Shown: positions 11,180-23,748, numbered from the stretch's first letter. The stretch: 64,000 nt of DNA from Cyprinodon diabolis (GCA_030533445.1 CM060076.1:4592501-4656500), one strand, 5' to 3'. The notes: generated by a model not told the origin, from the sequence alone. Program-made: numbers and translations.

Positions 11180-13109
11180 AACAGGGATGATCCTATTTGG
11201 ATACGACAATGTAATTCTTCCTACACGTTTCATCTATGCTAACAGAGCAAATAACCCCAAACCATTCCGATAACTCAAGCATGATATTTATTTGCCTTAG
11301 TTCGTCTTAGACTGAGAACTCTATATTTAGGACTCTTCCAGGACATAACAAGGTTAAAGTTAGAGCATCTGGATTTAATTTGACGTTGGACCTTGATTTC
11401 CTCATCATCACGGATCTTTTATCCATATCTCTGCCATCTAACTGAAAATTTTCTTTGGTTCATGCGGGGATCTTAATCTCATGAGCATCTCATCATCACA
11501 GAAACACTAAAAATGGGCTAACAACACTTGATTTCTGTTGTCCTTGTTACTCAACAAGATATTTTGGGCAAAAAGCCCAAATTTCTCCTTGTTTTTTGTC
11601 CTGAATAAGGACTATAAGCAATCACCCTGAAATAGCCATAAAATGATGATCAGTCCAGAAAGATTTTTCTGCATTAATAAACTTTCTCAGCCGTTCTTGT
11701 TAAATTTCCAGCCATACCATAAACTGGAGTTTAAGCCTCCTTGAATTAATTCAATCTGCTATCTTTCTCTTTTAATAACCCGTTAAAGGTTATTCTGCAT
11801 TTTAAGGGTCACGTCAGTTGTCCCCAGAGAGGAAGCCTGTTAATTTCATTCTGGGGGATTAACACCAGCCTCCAGTGAATAAATGGCTGTTTTTAAGAAG
11901 GGTTTGCTGAGGCGTGTGTGAAAAAACAATGTTTAGGATATTTTTTTTTACAGTTTGTTTGTAGAATAGCTGTTATGGTTGTTTAAATGAGAGTCTGTGC
12001 CTTAAAGTGTGTGAAGGTGTGTGAATGTCTGCTGTTTGGAGACAGGGTGGTGAATGTGAGGGGCCGGGCCCCTTGGGAGCCTCACCAATCAGGACTGAGA
12101 GACAGATTTGACTCACAAAGGCAGTGAATGAGGTGTTCAGGAACTCAAATTGACGGTGTACGTGACGGCAGGAGATTGAAAGCCTCCTTGAATTGTATCT
12201 TTTTTTAAACCTGCATATGCCGAATAACAGAATGTACCTTTATACATATTTCTGACAGACATAAGCTCTTGCAGGTTGTTTTATATAAAAATGTTGTCTT
12301 TTGTGTATATTTTCTGATTAAAATGTTCCATCTGTAATAAAGCTGCTGTCACTTGTCCTGCGACTGGTCATTTATCTTAATGAGGGATGGAGGAAGACTG
12401 GTACTGACCTTCATGTCAAGATTAGAAATTAATCTAAGTTTCAAAAGTGTTTACTGTGAGAGAATTAATTGGAACAGCAAAGTAAGGGTTTTTAGACATA
12501 AGAGGCTTCAAGAAAAATACTAATATTACAGAAAATGTACTGGACTTAAAACATTTACACTGCAACATAAAGTATTTAACCAATTTATACGGTAATCTGT
12601 GTATGTGATGGTAATTTATAAATGAATACATTTAGCTAAACTTTGCACATTTTTTGATTGCATATAACTTTATATTTTAACACATATTATGGTGAAGAGT
12701 TGAAAAAAAAAATAAAGGGAATGAGCAAATTTAGGTGAACTTTAATAATTGTCTAAATACAAATTAGCTGAGACAAAAAAGCAATAAAACAATGAAACAT
12801 AGAAAAACTATAAATGACGCAAATACAAAAAAAAGCTAAATTATAAGGAAAATTGAATTAACCAAATAAGGTTACTCTTATCAAAAAGCAATTTCTACTA
12901 TATCAAAAAATATCTTTAGTATGTAATTCAAATTAATTAGCAAAAGCATCTACAGTAGCGTGTGAAACTATAGCTATTCTCAATAAACTAGAATATTCAT
13001 TGTGGTTCATTCATATTGTAAATAATTGCTGAAATAAGCAGGTATCAGTCAGATACACTACTGCACTAAAAACTCAAGATAAAGAAATGCTTTTTGCATC
13101 GTTCTGCAA

Positions 13110-13275
<166 letters not shown>

Positions 13276-14180
13276 CTCCTCTAGAGCAGTGATGTTCTGG
13301 GGCTGTCGCTGGGCAACACGGACTTTCAACTCCCTCCAAAGATTTTCTATGGGGTTGAGATCTGGAGACTGGCTAGGCCACTCCAGGACCTTGAAATGCT
13401 TCCTACGAAGCCACTCCTTCGTTACCCGGGCGGTGTGTTTGGGATCATTGTCATGCTGAAAGACCCAGCCACGTTTCATCTTCAATGCCCTTGCTGATGG
13501 AAGGAAGTTTTCACTCAAAATTTGACGATACATGGCCCCATTCATTCTTTCCTTCACACGGATCAGTCGTCCTGGTCCCTTAGCAGAAAAACAGCCCCAA
13601 AGCATGATGTTTCCACCCCCATGCTTCACTGTAGGTATGGGGTTCTTTGGATGCAACTCAGCATTCTCTCTCCTCCAAACACGACGAGTAGAGTTTTTAC
13701 CAAAAAGTTCTATTTTGGTTTCATCTGACCATATGATATTCTCCCAGTCATCGTCTGGATCATCCAAATGCTCTCTAGCAAACTTGAGACGGCCTTGACA
13801 TGTACTGGCTTAAGCAGGGGGACACGTCTGGCACTGCAGGATTTGAGTCCCTGGCGGCGTAGTGTGTTACTGATGGTAGCCTTTGTTACTTTGGTCCCAG
13901 CTCTCTGCAGGTCATTCACTAGGTCCCCCCGTGTGGTTCTGGGATTTTTACTCACCGTTCTTGTGATCATTTTGACCCCATGGGGTGAGATCTTGTGTGG
14001 AGCCCGAGATCGAGGAAGATTATCAGTGGTCTTGTATGTTTTCCATTTTCTAATAATTGATCCCACAGTTGATTTCTTCACACCAAGCTGTTTACCTATT
14101 GCAGATTCAGACTTCCCAGCCTGGTGCATGTCTATAATGTTGTTTCGGGTGTCCTTTGACAGCTCTCTAGTTTTGGCCAT
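13276..14180 (-). pseudogene. Tc1 transposase pseudogene (DD34E), frameshifted and 3'-truncated
   Basis: Begins at the ATG at 14180 with [17 protein letters not shown], and carries both HTH motifs and a [14 protein letters not shown] helix. One base appears to be missing near 13790: the N-terminal frame ends in a spurious tail while the next frame continues [17 protein letters not shown]. The three catalytic residues are still readable ([21 protein letters not shown]), with 34 residues between the last two. After NITALEE the frame runs straight into the GATA/GACA array, so the last roughly 40 residues and the element's 3' terminus are gone. It cannot make a working protein and lies antisense to no exon. 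Confidence 0.9.
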
Positions 14181-15036
14181 GGTGGAGTTTAGAGTGTGAC
14201 TGTTTGAGGTTGTGGACAGGTGTCTTTTATACTGATAATGGGTTCAAACTCCTTTTTGCTTGCTTGTTGGAATCATTAACTGCTTTAAAAAATATATATA
14301 TTATTATTATTATTATAATTACTATGCTTTTCAAATAATTATTCTTTATTGGATTGTCAGCAAAAATTAAAAAGAAAGAAATAAATCTTAATGTTTTGTA
14401 TTTATTTATTTTTTAGTTTGGCATGAATTGAATTACTAGCGTGACTTTATAATTTTCTTTAACGGGAGGGTGTGTAAACGTTCAAACACATCTTTACACA
14501 TGCTGAGATGTTTCGTTTGTTTTGATTCTCCAGTTGGAAACATGTTATTAGGAGAACTAGGACTATGGGATAACGCTGCTAGCAGATGGGAATCAGTTTG
14601 CCTGTCATCCTTTAACAAATTTGTTCTGAAACATGGTCAGTCTTAAAACATACTAAACAGTTTCTAAGATTTCTTGATGTCTCCAAATATATAAAATATA
14701 AAATAAATCTTTTTTCACCGCCTTCCATATCCTAAACTGGTTGAGCTGTTTTTGACTTCCTGCTTTGATCAAACTCCTCACCATCTGACCGTGCTTCACA
14801 TCTGCCACTCTAACCTTTGTAGCGTGTTGCATCTTTTCATATGATGAGTCAGCATTTAGCAAAACGAGTCAGCAAAACTTTACAACGGCGCACAAAGCAT
14901 AAAATATCAAAATGAATCTTTTTTTTTTCAAACAATGATCCAGAAGTTTGCACGCTCAGCAGTAGATCAGCTTTTCCTGCACAGATGAGCTTAAGGACAG
15001 GTGCTCCAACACACACACACAAACATGCATTCTTAC

Positions 15037-15120
15037 TTGAGCTCCGGGTACACATTGTCCAGGTACCACTTGAAGGATTTGCACTTGAGCTTTTTCCGAA
15101 GTTCCACTCTGCCTTGAATG
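15037..15120 (-). CDS. galnt14: galnt14-like exon (end of catalytic domain)
   Basis: An 84-bp exon encoding 27 codons: [18 protein letters not shown], then YLDNVYPEL, with one base in front and two behind. The R-x-x-L-x-C-x-x-FKWYLxNVYPEL block ends the catalytic domain of GalNAc-Ts and leads into the linker before the lectin domain. The acceptor is TTTGTCTCACAG and the donor GTAAGAATG. The next exon (8505-8649) lies 6.4 kb away across an intron holding a hAT element, a GATA/GACA array and a broken Tc1 copy. Confidence 0.95.
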
Positions 15121-15877
15121 CTGTGAGACAAAAAAAAAGGAAAAATCCAGACAAGCAGGCAGTCAGCCTGGCAGATAAACAGCACATCAGAAAGCCAGAC
15201 ACACCTTCACCAACACTCAGGAAGGTAGATGCGAAATAATTCATAATAATGGGCAAGATTATGATAGATAATGAAATACTACTGCAGAGTCGGACAAATA
15301 ATGACGGCGTATGATGTGAAAATGTCAGTGTTCACATGTTCCTGACAGATAAACTGACATTTCACTGAGATCCTCTGGCTGCTCCAACAGTGACTGTGAA
15401 TGTTTATTCTTACAATCCGTGTGAGATTAAACCACTGGGGTGTGGAGAAACATTCAGTTTAGGCTAAAAAAATATAAAATGAACATGCAGGCTTTAGAGC
15501 AGGGATTCATCAGCCTCTTTGGTTAACCACACAAGAGAATACTCTTTTACAACTGAGAGAAAAGCTCTTTTAGCTTGATGACTGCATCAATCCAAAGTTT
15601 GAATCCCCAAACAGCCACTTAATGAGAATATTTCTAAATGACTGGATATTTTCCGCTTTGTAATGACCTAAACCCTGCCGATAACATTTCAAACTGTAAC
15701 AATCTCTTTGGTTCTAGTAGGGAGCAATAAACCTCTTTTTATGTTGATTAAGCAAAATCATTTGCTATCCTGCGAGTCGCTCTGCAGAACCCATAACAAT
15801 ATAACGGAGTGATGAGGAAGCAGGACAATTAGAGAGGGTATATTTATGATGAGTGCATCAGTTTTGTTTATTCTTAC
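15121..15877. other. Short galnt14 intron, no repeats recognised
   Basis: A 757-bp intron between exons 15878-15970 and 15037-15120. I see no mobile element, ORF or RNA gene in it. It is the only intron here without recognisable insertions. Confidence 0.85.
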
Positions 15878-15970
15878 TCTCCGTAGGATTTCCCTCGAGC
15901 AGCCGGCCGGGCGGAGTAGTAAAACAGGCTGAAGTCGTCCATCCACACCTCAGCTGTACGACGCGTGTTC
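15878..15970 (-). CDS. galnt14: galnt14-like exon ([13 protein letters not shown] segment)
   Basis: A 93-bp exon encoding 30 codons with one base in front and two behind: [18 protein letters not shown], then [12 protein letters not shown]. The N-[TS]-[KR]-R-x-AEVWMD block is a signature of the C-terminal part of the GalNAc-T catalytic domain. The [20 protein letters not shown] stretch is more variable among paralogues and differs from what I recall of human GALNT14 (DEYKQYYYAARP), so it gives little help on identity. The acceptor is GTGGAAACAG and the donor GTAAGAAT. Its terminal GA joins C from the next exon to give Asp. It is separated from the next exon by the shortest intron here (757 bp). 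Confidence 0.94.
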
Positions 15971-16147
15971 CTGTTTCCACCAACACACAAAAAAAATGCT
16001 TTTACAGAGAAATAGTTACAATGGCTTCCAGTAAGGATAACAATAAGATGTAAGCCACTTAAGCCGAACCTTTTAAAGGAAGCATGGAAAGAGAAAACTT
16101 ATACTTCTTCTGCTGATGAAGATTCTCAGTCATCCAGGTCATAGTCA

Positions 16148-16283
16148 TTCCGTAAAAGTTCAAAAAATCCACTGGACTTTGTTTCCAAGATTTGAAGACA
16201 TTTCGCCACCTCTCCAGGAAGGTGGCGAAACGTCTTCAAATGTTGGAAACCAAGTCCAGTGGGGTTTTTTAACTTTTACGGAA
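16148..16283. mobile_element. Foldback (MITE-like) element D2
   Basis: A near-complete inverted repeat. The outer arm TTCCGTAAAAGTT (16148-16160) pairs with AACTTTTACGGAA (16271-16283). The arms continue through the CCACTGGACTTTG / AAGTCCAGTGG and GAAGACATTTCGCCACC / GGTGGCGAAACGTCTTC segments around a short centre (TCTCCAGGAA). A one-armed relative is at 60701-60815. Confidence 0.85.
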
Positions 16284-16324
16284 ATATATACTTCTTCTGT
16301 TTGCCAGAGAGGCTTTAGAGACAG

Positions 16325-16688
16325 TGTTGGGGTCTTTGATAGGTTTTTTCTTAAGAAGAACTGAAATACAGACTTATCAATACTATTCCTGCAGGAAGGA
16401 GAGACAGTTGAACCCCAGACTCAAACATACTGTCTCCCACTGGCCTGCAGAACGTTTATTAATAGAACATGACGCATGGTTACAAACAGAGTATTGTTCT
16501 GACAGAACAATTGATCAGTTCATGAAGACAGAATGCTCCATCAGAATGACAAGGCAGGATGGTCTCCTGCAACCCATGAGACTGGGTTGTCTCCTGACTG
16601 GATCATGAGACAGGAGTGGAGCATCCCCTTGCACAAATGTTTCATAAGCACACATTAATTTTATAATCATCATTGAATAAACCCAACA
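16325..16688 (-). mobile_element. Solo LTR, family 1 (copy 2), exact 5-bp target duplication
   Basis: On the minus strand it starts TGTTGGG and ends CCCCAACA. Flanks are GACAG on both sides (16320-16324 and 16689-16693). The interior matches copy 1 (107-462) across GCACAAATGTTTCATAAGCA and the AACAATTGATCAGTTCAT block, in the same orientation. It has an AATAAA signal and no internal coding region. MITE C starts only 14 bp beyond the LTR. Confidence 0.88.
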
Positions 16689-16702
16689 GACAGTCTGGGA
16701 CT

Positions 16703-17023
16703 TACAGTAGCAGCCATTCAAAATGGTCGTTCCCAGTCAATCTCCAGCCAAATGGCAGCCCGCTTCCCTACAACCCCCAGCGAAATTCCCTCCAACTGCC
16801 AGCCACTGGAGTGACCCCCTACTGCATATTTTTTAACTCCGAATCCACCCTTTCACTGAATTAGAGGGTCTGACCAGGAGATGACGCTTTTCTTAAATTT
16901 TAATGTTGACAATCATGACAGAAAAACATTTTAATACAAATATTGATGTTTAAAACGGATCAGCCAAGGACCAGCCAACGGCCCATCAAGGAAAGTGGGG
17001 AAATCTTGATTGGCTACTACTAT
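16703..17023 (+). mobile_element. MITE C, copy 1
   Basis: Left terminus TACAGTAGCAGCCATTCAAA, right terminus TTGATTGGCTACTACTAT (decayed inverted copy). The interior matches the intact-ended copy at 62310-62637 (GTGGGGAAATCTTG near the right end). A TA-flanked, non-coding MITE, probably Tc1/mariner-mobilised. Confidence 0.85.
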
Positions 17024-17091
17024 TTAGAATAATGTCTTTAGGATAGAGGATTTAAAATAATTATTTGGACGGAGTAAAGAGGACGTGTTTG

Positions 17092-17435
17092 AAATGAACC
17101 AAAGAGAACATCACAGGAAAATACCCTTATATGAAATGTTAGGCATGGAGGTGGTGCCTTCATGGTTTGGGGTTCATTTGCTAGAGTAGTAAGTCCACTA
17201 TGTTCACTATCTGAAAAAGAAAATAAACTGAAGGAGAATTGGAATGTGCACCATGTCAATAACCCAAATATATACAATTAAATCCATCTGGACTTGGCCT
17301 AGTCAAAGCTTGATTAGATCCAGGTACTGTAGATTGTTTGTAAACAGGCTGAACAGGAAACCAACCAACCCTTCCTCAGACCGGTGTCAGAACCTGGCAG
17401 ATGGTTTCAAGAACCTTCCAACTGAGATGATTTAA
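17092..17435 (+). pseudogene. Decayed Tc1-like transposase relic
   Basis: Plus-strand frames give VRHGGGAFMVWGSFA near 17137-17180, matching the (V/K)HGGGxxMVWGxF block of Tc1 transposases. Further on comes TWPSQSLI (about 17290-17320), matching WPSQSPDL, then FKNLPTEM near the end. Frames shift between blocks and the catalytic triad cannot be read. Only the second half of the protein is visible. Confidence 0.7.
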
Positions 17436-17793
17436 CCTAAAAGGAGAAATATAACATCACCTTTTTTCCTCTGTTAGAAAACATATCTTTGTTTTTATTT
17501 GGTAAAACCAGTTTATTATTTTGGATGTTTCTTTTTCAGAGCATCAATAAAAAAATAAGATCTTTTGTTATGTCAATATTTTTAGTAAATAGAAAAACAA
17601 CATTTTAAAGCATAATGCTAATCCCTCTTATGACCGTTTTAATAAACTTTTTCCGGATTTTGTTATAATTTAAGATACGTTTTATGCAGAGAAGAAGTAG
17701 GAAAATGAAACATCCTGAAGTCGAAAAAAATACCATAAGCATAATAAGGAATGGATGACGCCACACAGGTAAAGAAGGTAGTAAAAAAGAAGG

Positions 17794-17935
17794 ATGGGCG
17801 TGCAGGTGGAGCAGTGGTTATCGCGCATGACCCATGTACAGAGGCCTTAGTCTTCGACGCGGTCGACCGTGATCCTTTGCCGTATGTCTCTCCCCCTCTC
17901 TCCTGCCAGCCTACTGTCGAAAAAAAAATGCTGGG
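17794..17935 (+). mobile_element. tRNA-like SINE
   Basis: Begins GGGCGTGCAGGTGGAGCAGT, with GGTTATCGCGC as an A-box-like block and GGTCGACCGTGATCC in B-box position. This is followed by a CTCTCCCCCTCTCTCCTGCC tract and an A-rich end. The order matches a common teleost tRNA-derived SINE. It is not a functional tRNA gene: no cloverleaf with an acceptor stem can be drawn. Confidence 0.7.
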
Positions 17936-17984
17936 TGTGAACAAACGATGAAAATTTAGCTTTTAAAATATTGATTCTAATTTA

Positions 17985-18512
17985 AATTCAGTTCAGTTCA
18001 TTTTTAAGGGACCAATTGTCAACACATGTCATTGCAAGGCTCTTCACATAGAAAATACAGTCAGACTAGTTAAAAGTTTCTGTCTTTGACTTGCTAGACG
18101 TGCTCTCTTTGGGGCAGATTGGGGTGACGATATTCGTTTGCATTTTGTTGTCAACTCTCCAGCAATCCCTCACACCCATACAGCTAGAGTGAAGAGGAAA
18201 ACCCCCCTTTAACAGGAAGAAACCTCCAGCAGAACCAGGCTGTGTGGGTGGCCATCTGCCAAGGCCGAGTTGGGTTCAAGGAGACAGGAGCAGACATACA
18301 AAAGGTAACTGTTGACCATTTGGCCCCATCCAGAAAAGACAAAGCCAGGCAGACAAGCTCCAAGCCAATTCTCATGTCAGAAAATGAAAGAGAGCACATA
18401 CAGTTTTGCACAGAAAAAAACCCAGAACAACACTGAAAGAACAAGCCAAACGCTGACATCTATAGAGATGTTGATGGTACGGTTCCATGAAGTCACAATC
18501 AAGTAGGAGCAG
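17985..18512 (+). repeat. Family A repeat, copy 3 (diverged)
   Basis: A long but diverged copy: CAACACATGTCATTGCAAGG, then AACAGGAAGAAACCTCCAGC, GGCCATCTGCCAAGGCCG, and the distal GCCAGGCAGACAAGCTCC and GACATCTATAGAG blocks also present in the 27506-28028 copy. Confidence 0.8.
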
Positions 18513-21323
18513 ACCAGATGAAGCTACTCTGACAAGATTAAGAAGCTGCAACATAAAACTGACAAATACTGCAAAATGGGAAAATTGAGATAGAATAAAG
18601 CAGAATGGGGAAAGGTGGTCCCTATGTCCTCCAGCAGCTTAAACATATAGCAGCACAATTATATAAAATAGTTCAGGATAATTTAACAATTTGGCAAGAG
18701 ATGAGAAATGATGTAGGGGAAATGATTTGGATTAAGGAGAAACTTCTGTCTTGGCTGAATTCTCCCCGCTTGATCGGGCTATTTCTCTACCTCCTAGAGG
18801 TACATTCTAAAACAGAATCACAGAAATTTGCTGATGTTGTTTGACGGCTGATTTGGCTCCGATTAAAAAATATGCTTCAAATGTATGGAGGCTATTTTCA
18901 AATGCAGCCAGTTTAGAGGTAATCGTGGTGGGAGCCCTAACCAACCAAGAAGCTTGTCGTATAGACTAAAATACTAACTTTGTCTGGACTTGGCCCAAAT
19001 CTGAGTTTAATTTTAATTGCAGGGGGAGAGCTGAGTTATTATATATTTTTTTGTCTGTATGATAAGTTATCTCTTTTATTGTGTACTTAGATGCTGATTC
19101 TGATCCTGCTGATGTGAACGAAGGCTGCAGGAGAAAGGACAGAGAAAACATTAAAAACAGACCTCATGAGGATCAGTCAGCTAACCTGCTGCTCCAGCGG
19201 AGGAAACTCAGCCCACCTTCGATAAGATCTGAATGATTGATCACCAAACACAAGTCTAAGCTAACTTTTTCCTTTTTTTCAAATTCAAATGCTGATTATC
19301 GATCTAATCATGTTTCTGCATAAATATAAGCATGCTGCATCTTTTTTTCCCCAGCTCAAAACCATATTTTCAGGTCTAAAATCATCTTTTGATCAAAACT
19401 CTGTGTCCGAATCCCATCAGCTCATTTCTATTCAACTCAGTGCACTTTATTCACCCACACAACCGCAATGGTAAAGCCCATTTTCTCTGCCTCTCATCCC
19501 ATTTACCCCTTTTGTCTCATTCTCCCTACCCTCTCAATGTGTCTCTATTGTAATTAGCTATTAGCAGAGTTTCTGCGAGCTGTGAGCGATCTCATTGAAT
19601 TGACAGAAACCCTCCATTATGAGCATTACAGGCGCCTGCCGAGGCAGTTTAATGAACGAGGAACAGAGAGGGGACACGTAATGCTTTTGGGCGTTAAAAC
19701 ATAAATAAGTGTTGCAGCAAAAGAGCTTTAAATTAGAGTCTCCGGACGTGCACACGCATCCGTATGAAACAAGTTCACAACGGAAACGGCATAATCTTTG
19801 TAATCGAGTTATCAAGTGGTAATTTTGGTGGAGCGTAGATTCATAACGCTGTCTGCCGACAGAGAAGCTTCCTGCTAATTAACCGGCGGAGCAACACACC
19901 AGCAGACGACGGCAGCTTTGTTTCGGAGAGCGCTGTCGATCACAGACACAGGGTCGCCGTAATACGAGCTAAAGTCATCATCCTCTTCGCAGAACAGATG
20001 TTGCCTCGGTAACGACCATCGGGGAACAAAATGAACAACTAAAGAGTGGAGAGAACAGAAAAGCCTCAGTGTTGCTGTGAAAAAGGCAGTTGACACAAAA
20101 CAATAAGTTTTAATGGGTGGTTTGCTGGAAGCTTTGCTCTGAAGTGCTGTTTGGCAGCCAGAGAGCTCGTTCTGGGAGCTGAACCTTCTATCCTGGTATC
20201 TTTAGGGCCTCGCTCTGCCAATTAAACCACGGAGTGAACCGAACTCCCACACCTTGTAGCTTAAATGTTTTGCTTACATACCAAGGTTAATGACTGACTG
20301 AACAGCTAAAGGAATAATCTGTTGGATAAATCATCGTTCTGCAGCATTAAGTGGATCCCACGAGTAATGCAGTGATGGAGTGTCGCAATTAAGCTGTTGC
20401 TCTTCCTAACATCTCCTAGTTTGTCATCTTCACTGCTGACCAGGAGGCATCAATTTGCACCAAAAGTGATTTACATAAAAAAGGAATTGCATTAAATGAT
20501 TAAGTTTTCTTTTTTTTTTCATGTTTCCTTAGCATGAGGGACAAACTGTGGAGAAATATTAACTTTAATTCTGTTATCTGAAGGCAACATGTAATCCTCT
20601 TACAGCCTTGATTGATCTGCTAATACAAGATCAATTCACATGTGTTCTGAACACATTACTCCTGTTAATGGATTACTGGCCTGCCTGTAAACATCTCTCA
20701 GTGTAAACGGGTTGAAAGGCACAGAGAGAAAGAATACAGCTTATGCTAATGGGATAATATTGTACTGGCAGCTCAAAGGCTCCCGGGCAGCTGTAAATCC
20801 ACCTCAACAATGATGTTAGCAGAGAACGGTGGCTGCGTCACACAGCTCACAGCGGAAAACTCTGAAAGTCCGTTTGCTCCGAGTGCATCAAGTCAGCCGG
20901 CAATTAAAGACAGCGGGGAGGCTGTGAGTGCAGCAGGAGGGGGGAGAAAAATCAAGGGAAAGGACGGTGTGAGTTTACAGAGAAACAAAAAAGTTAGGAA
21001 TGAAGAAAAAATACAAAAGAAGATTAAAAATACTCTATTCATTCATCACTGTGGGGTATTTTGCTATTGAAATCAACATTCCATGAAAGCAAGACAATAT
21101 TGGAGCCAGAAAGTTCAGCTAAATCCTGTGAAATTATGGCCGTTTCTCAATTCACTAAAACGCGAGTTCTTGAGAAGAACACAGGAAAGTATGAACTCAG
21201 GGAAAACGGGAACATGCAACATAAATATGGGTCGATTGGAACAGAAGCGTACTGATGACGTCACCACACGCTCTGCTCATCTGGAGCTGCATTTCACCTC
21301 CTGTTATTAACAGTCTCTGGACC

Positions 21324-21371
21324 AGGGGTCGGCAACATGCGACTCTTTAGCCTCCCCCTTGTGGCTCCCAA
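21324..21371. mobile_element. hAT terminal fragment
   Basis: CAGGGGTCGGCAACATGCGA, then CTCTTTAGC and TTGTGGCTCCC: the conserved terminus of Charlie-like hAT elements. No matching opposite end was found, so only one end is called. Confidence 0.65.
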
Positions 21372-22619
21372 AAATGTATGTTTTCCAATGCTTTAAACAT
21401 TTGTATTATAAATAAATTTAAAGAATAATTTGCGTCAAAGCCATAGAGATCAGCCAGGCAAACAAAGCTGCAGGTGTGTCTCGGAGTATGAATCCCAAAG
21501 GGATAAAATTTTGCTTTGGAATGAGAGGTTGTCAAAAAATAAAAATAAAAATTTGGAAAGGCATTTCCAGGGGAGGCTAAATCTGCAGCCCACCACCAAG
21601 CTGGGAGTGAGAGAAAAAGTGCAATTGCAGGATAAATTAGAGGATCACAAATATAGATTTAAGAAGTGGATTGCATTTCCAAACTCCACTACTGCTGCTA
21701 GTTTTGTTGCAAGGATGGAAAAAACCATCCACAGATAAAACAGGCAGCGCTTTGATGCAGGTATCTGAACTTTGTTCCATTTTTTCCCCAAATCCTAAAG
21801 ATATTAATCGGAACAAGGAACGATGGTGACGGAGGATGTGGAATTTCGGGGTTAGAGAGCTCAGCTCTGATGTCACTTCCTGCTTGGTTCCTCATTACTC
21901 AATAAACTCCTCCCAACAGAAACACGTCCACCATAGAAAGATTTCTTTATTGTGTTTCTATAATTTCATCATTGCAAGAAAACTTAAACCGCGCAGTGAA
22001 GGTGGTGAAGCGGTGCGCAATCTGAAGGTTCACTGTTCCTCCGTCACCTCAGGCTACTATGTGACATTTGCTTCAGGATAAACATTTAATTGTGAATGCT
22101 TATTATATATTAAGCCCATATAGTCCTTTTCTATAGTGGGATAATACACTTACAGCCCGTGTTGCTATACGAGGCTTATATAAGGCTTTTACATTTTTGC
22201 AGCTCCAGACGGGGAGAATAAACCCTTACTTTTTTAATTTAGTGGGGGAATAATAATGAACACAGTCAGATAAACACAAGTCAAATGAAAATTTTGCCAA
22301 ATAAAACAAAAAAATTGCAAAAACAGTAGAGCCAGCAATACTTCACACGGCTATGTCAAGAGAGCGCTGCTGCAGACGGGCTAACGTTAGCCCCGGCTGT
22401 GGTTAGACTCGGAGGTCCGCTGGTTGCCACGGTACTCTCAACATCAGAAGTTTTTTATAAATTGCGCACTAAATCAGTAAATGGGCCATATAGTGACAAT
22501 TAAAAGTATAATCTTCTCGCCTAAAATGATCTTAAAACATACTTTTATAAATGGTTTAGAAACCAAGCTCTTCACTGTTAACTAATCCAAGCTCGGCACG
22601 GATCATTTTTCAGAGGGTT

Positions 22620-23473
22620 GTGTGTAGAGATGACTTGTTTGACTTCAGATCCCCCATCTCTGTCTTATGGCAGTCAGGACACTCTGACTGTGCGGTCATC
22701 CAAAGAATAGCCTCCCCACACTATGACTGGCCCCCCTTGCTAGAGGTGCTAGAGGATGTTGCAGGCAACACAACATCTATCAGTCTGTGGTTGCCAGCGT
22801 CCTTTTTTACACTGTGGTTTGCTGGGGGGGCAGCACATCTAAGAAGGACACCTCCAGGCTGGATAAACTGATCAGGCGGGCCGGCTCTGTGGTCGGCATG
22901 AAACTGGACTCACTGGTGACGGTGGCAGAGAGGAGGACACTGGACAAACTGCTGGACATTATTAACAATGTCAGTCATCCCCTGCACACCGTCATCAGCA
23001 ACCAGAGGAGCCTGTTCAGTGGGAGGCTGCTCCTTCCCAAATGTAGGACCAACAGACTCAGGAACTCCTTTGTCCCTCATGCAATCAGGCTCTATAACTC
23101 CTCTCTGGGGGGGAGTAGGGAATAGAGTTAAGAGAACAGAAGTGAAGGAGTTGTAGATACTCGCTGTGGTTTTTATAATCTGGACACTCTCTTTCCTCAA
23201 CCATCCAAGTGCAATACACTACATAACTGTTAATTTAAGTTATTGTTTTCCTATAGCCCTCTGTATTTATTTGTCTATCCTCATCCCCCAATATCTTCCT
23301 ACATCTTATTTAATTGTTTTTATTTTTCTATTTTTCTATTGTATATACTGTGCCTAAACATCCTCTATGTTCTTGTATGTGTAATTTTTTTTCCTGCTAC
23401 TGGAAATACAATTTCCCGAAGGGAGTAATCCCAAGGGATTAATAAAGTCAAGTCTAAGTCTAAGTCTAAGTCT
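22620..23473 (+). mobile_element. LINE 3' end (CR1/L2-like group), 5'-truncated
   Basis: The coding remnant 22787-23125 is followed by a 3' UTR ending in GGGATTAATAAAGTCAAG and about four AAGTCT-type hexamers (23451-23473). A short tandem repeat instead of poly-A is typical of CR1/L2/Rex1-type LINEs. The 5' part is missing, as usual for target-primed insertion. Confidence 0.8.
22787..23125 (+). pseudogene. C-terminus of a LINE reverse transcriptase
   Basis: Reads FYTVVCWGGSTSKKD, RLDKLIRRAGSVVG, LVTVAERRTLDKLLDI, then HPLHTVISNQRSLFSGRLL and NSFVPHAIRLYNSS, the highly repeated C-terminal tail of a fish non-LTR retrotransposon polyprotein. The catalytic reverse-transcriptase core and the endonuclease are absent, so it is a 5'-truncated, non-functional copy. 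It lies antisense to galnt14, within an intron. Confidence 0.8.
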
Positions 23474-23748
23474 GATGTATCCAGACTCTGTAACGCCTGT
23501 CACATAATAGTGAGTCAGTGTGAAGCTGCTTTCATCCATGAAGAGCAGAGAACACCAATGGCAAATCTGCCAATTTTGTGTCTCCTAGCAAAAGGCGCAG
23601 TTTTATTGTTTTGTGTTCCCTTAATTTGTTTTTAATCAGAGTACATAAACTTGACACAGAAAGGATAGAATCTGGGTTTGAACCCAGGACCTTCCTGTTG
23701 GAAGGTAACCACACCTAGAGATTAAACTGTAGCAGTGAAAAGTCTTAC

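Larger units (their letters stand above)
15971..23748. other. galnt14 intron between exons 23749-23875 and 15878-15970
   Basis: Holds a foldback (16148-16283), solo LTR (16325-16688), MITE C (16703-17023), Tc1 relic (17092-17435), tRNA-like SINE (17794-17935), family A (17985-18512), hAT end fragment (21324-21371) and a LINE 3' end (22620-23473). The stretch 18513-21320 shows no repeat I know. Within it, 19560-20100 is of higher complexity and is a candidate conserved non-coding element. The stretch 21372-22619 is unassigned. Confidence 0.75.

Noticed and set aside
13768..14199. Plus-strand 143-aa open frame
   Set aside because: Antisense to the Tc1 transposase pseudogene on the minus strand; no family match.
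14849..15256. Minus-strand 135-aa open frame
   Set aside because: Covers the galnt14 exon 15037-15120 in the wrong frame; the correct frame is set by the splice sites.
23660..23740. tRNA-like GGGTTTGAACCCAGGACC stretch
   Set aside because: A B-box-like motif only; no cloverleaf or A box could be placed, so it is not called a tRNA gene or SINE.
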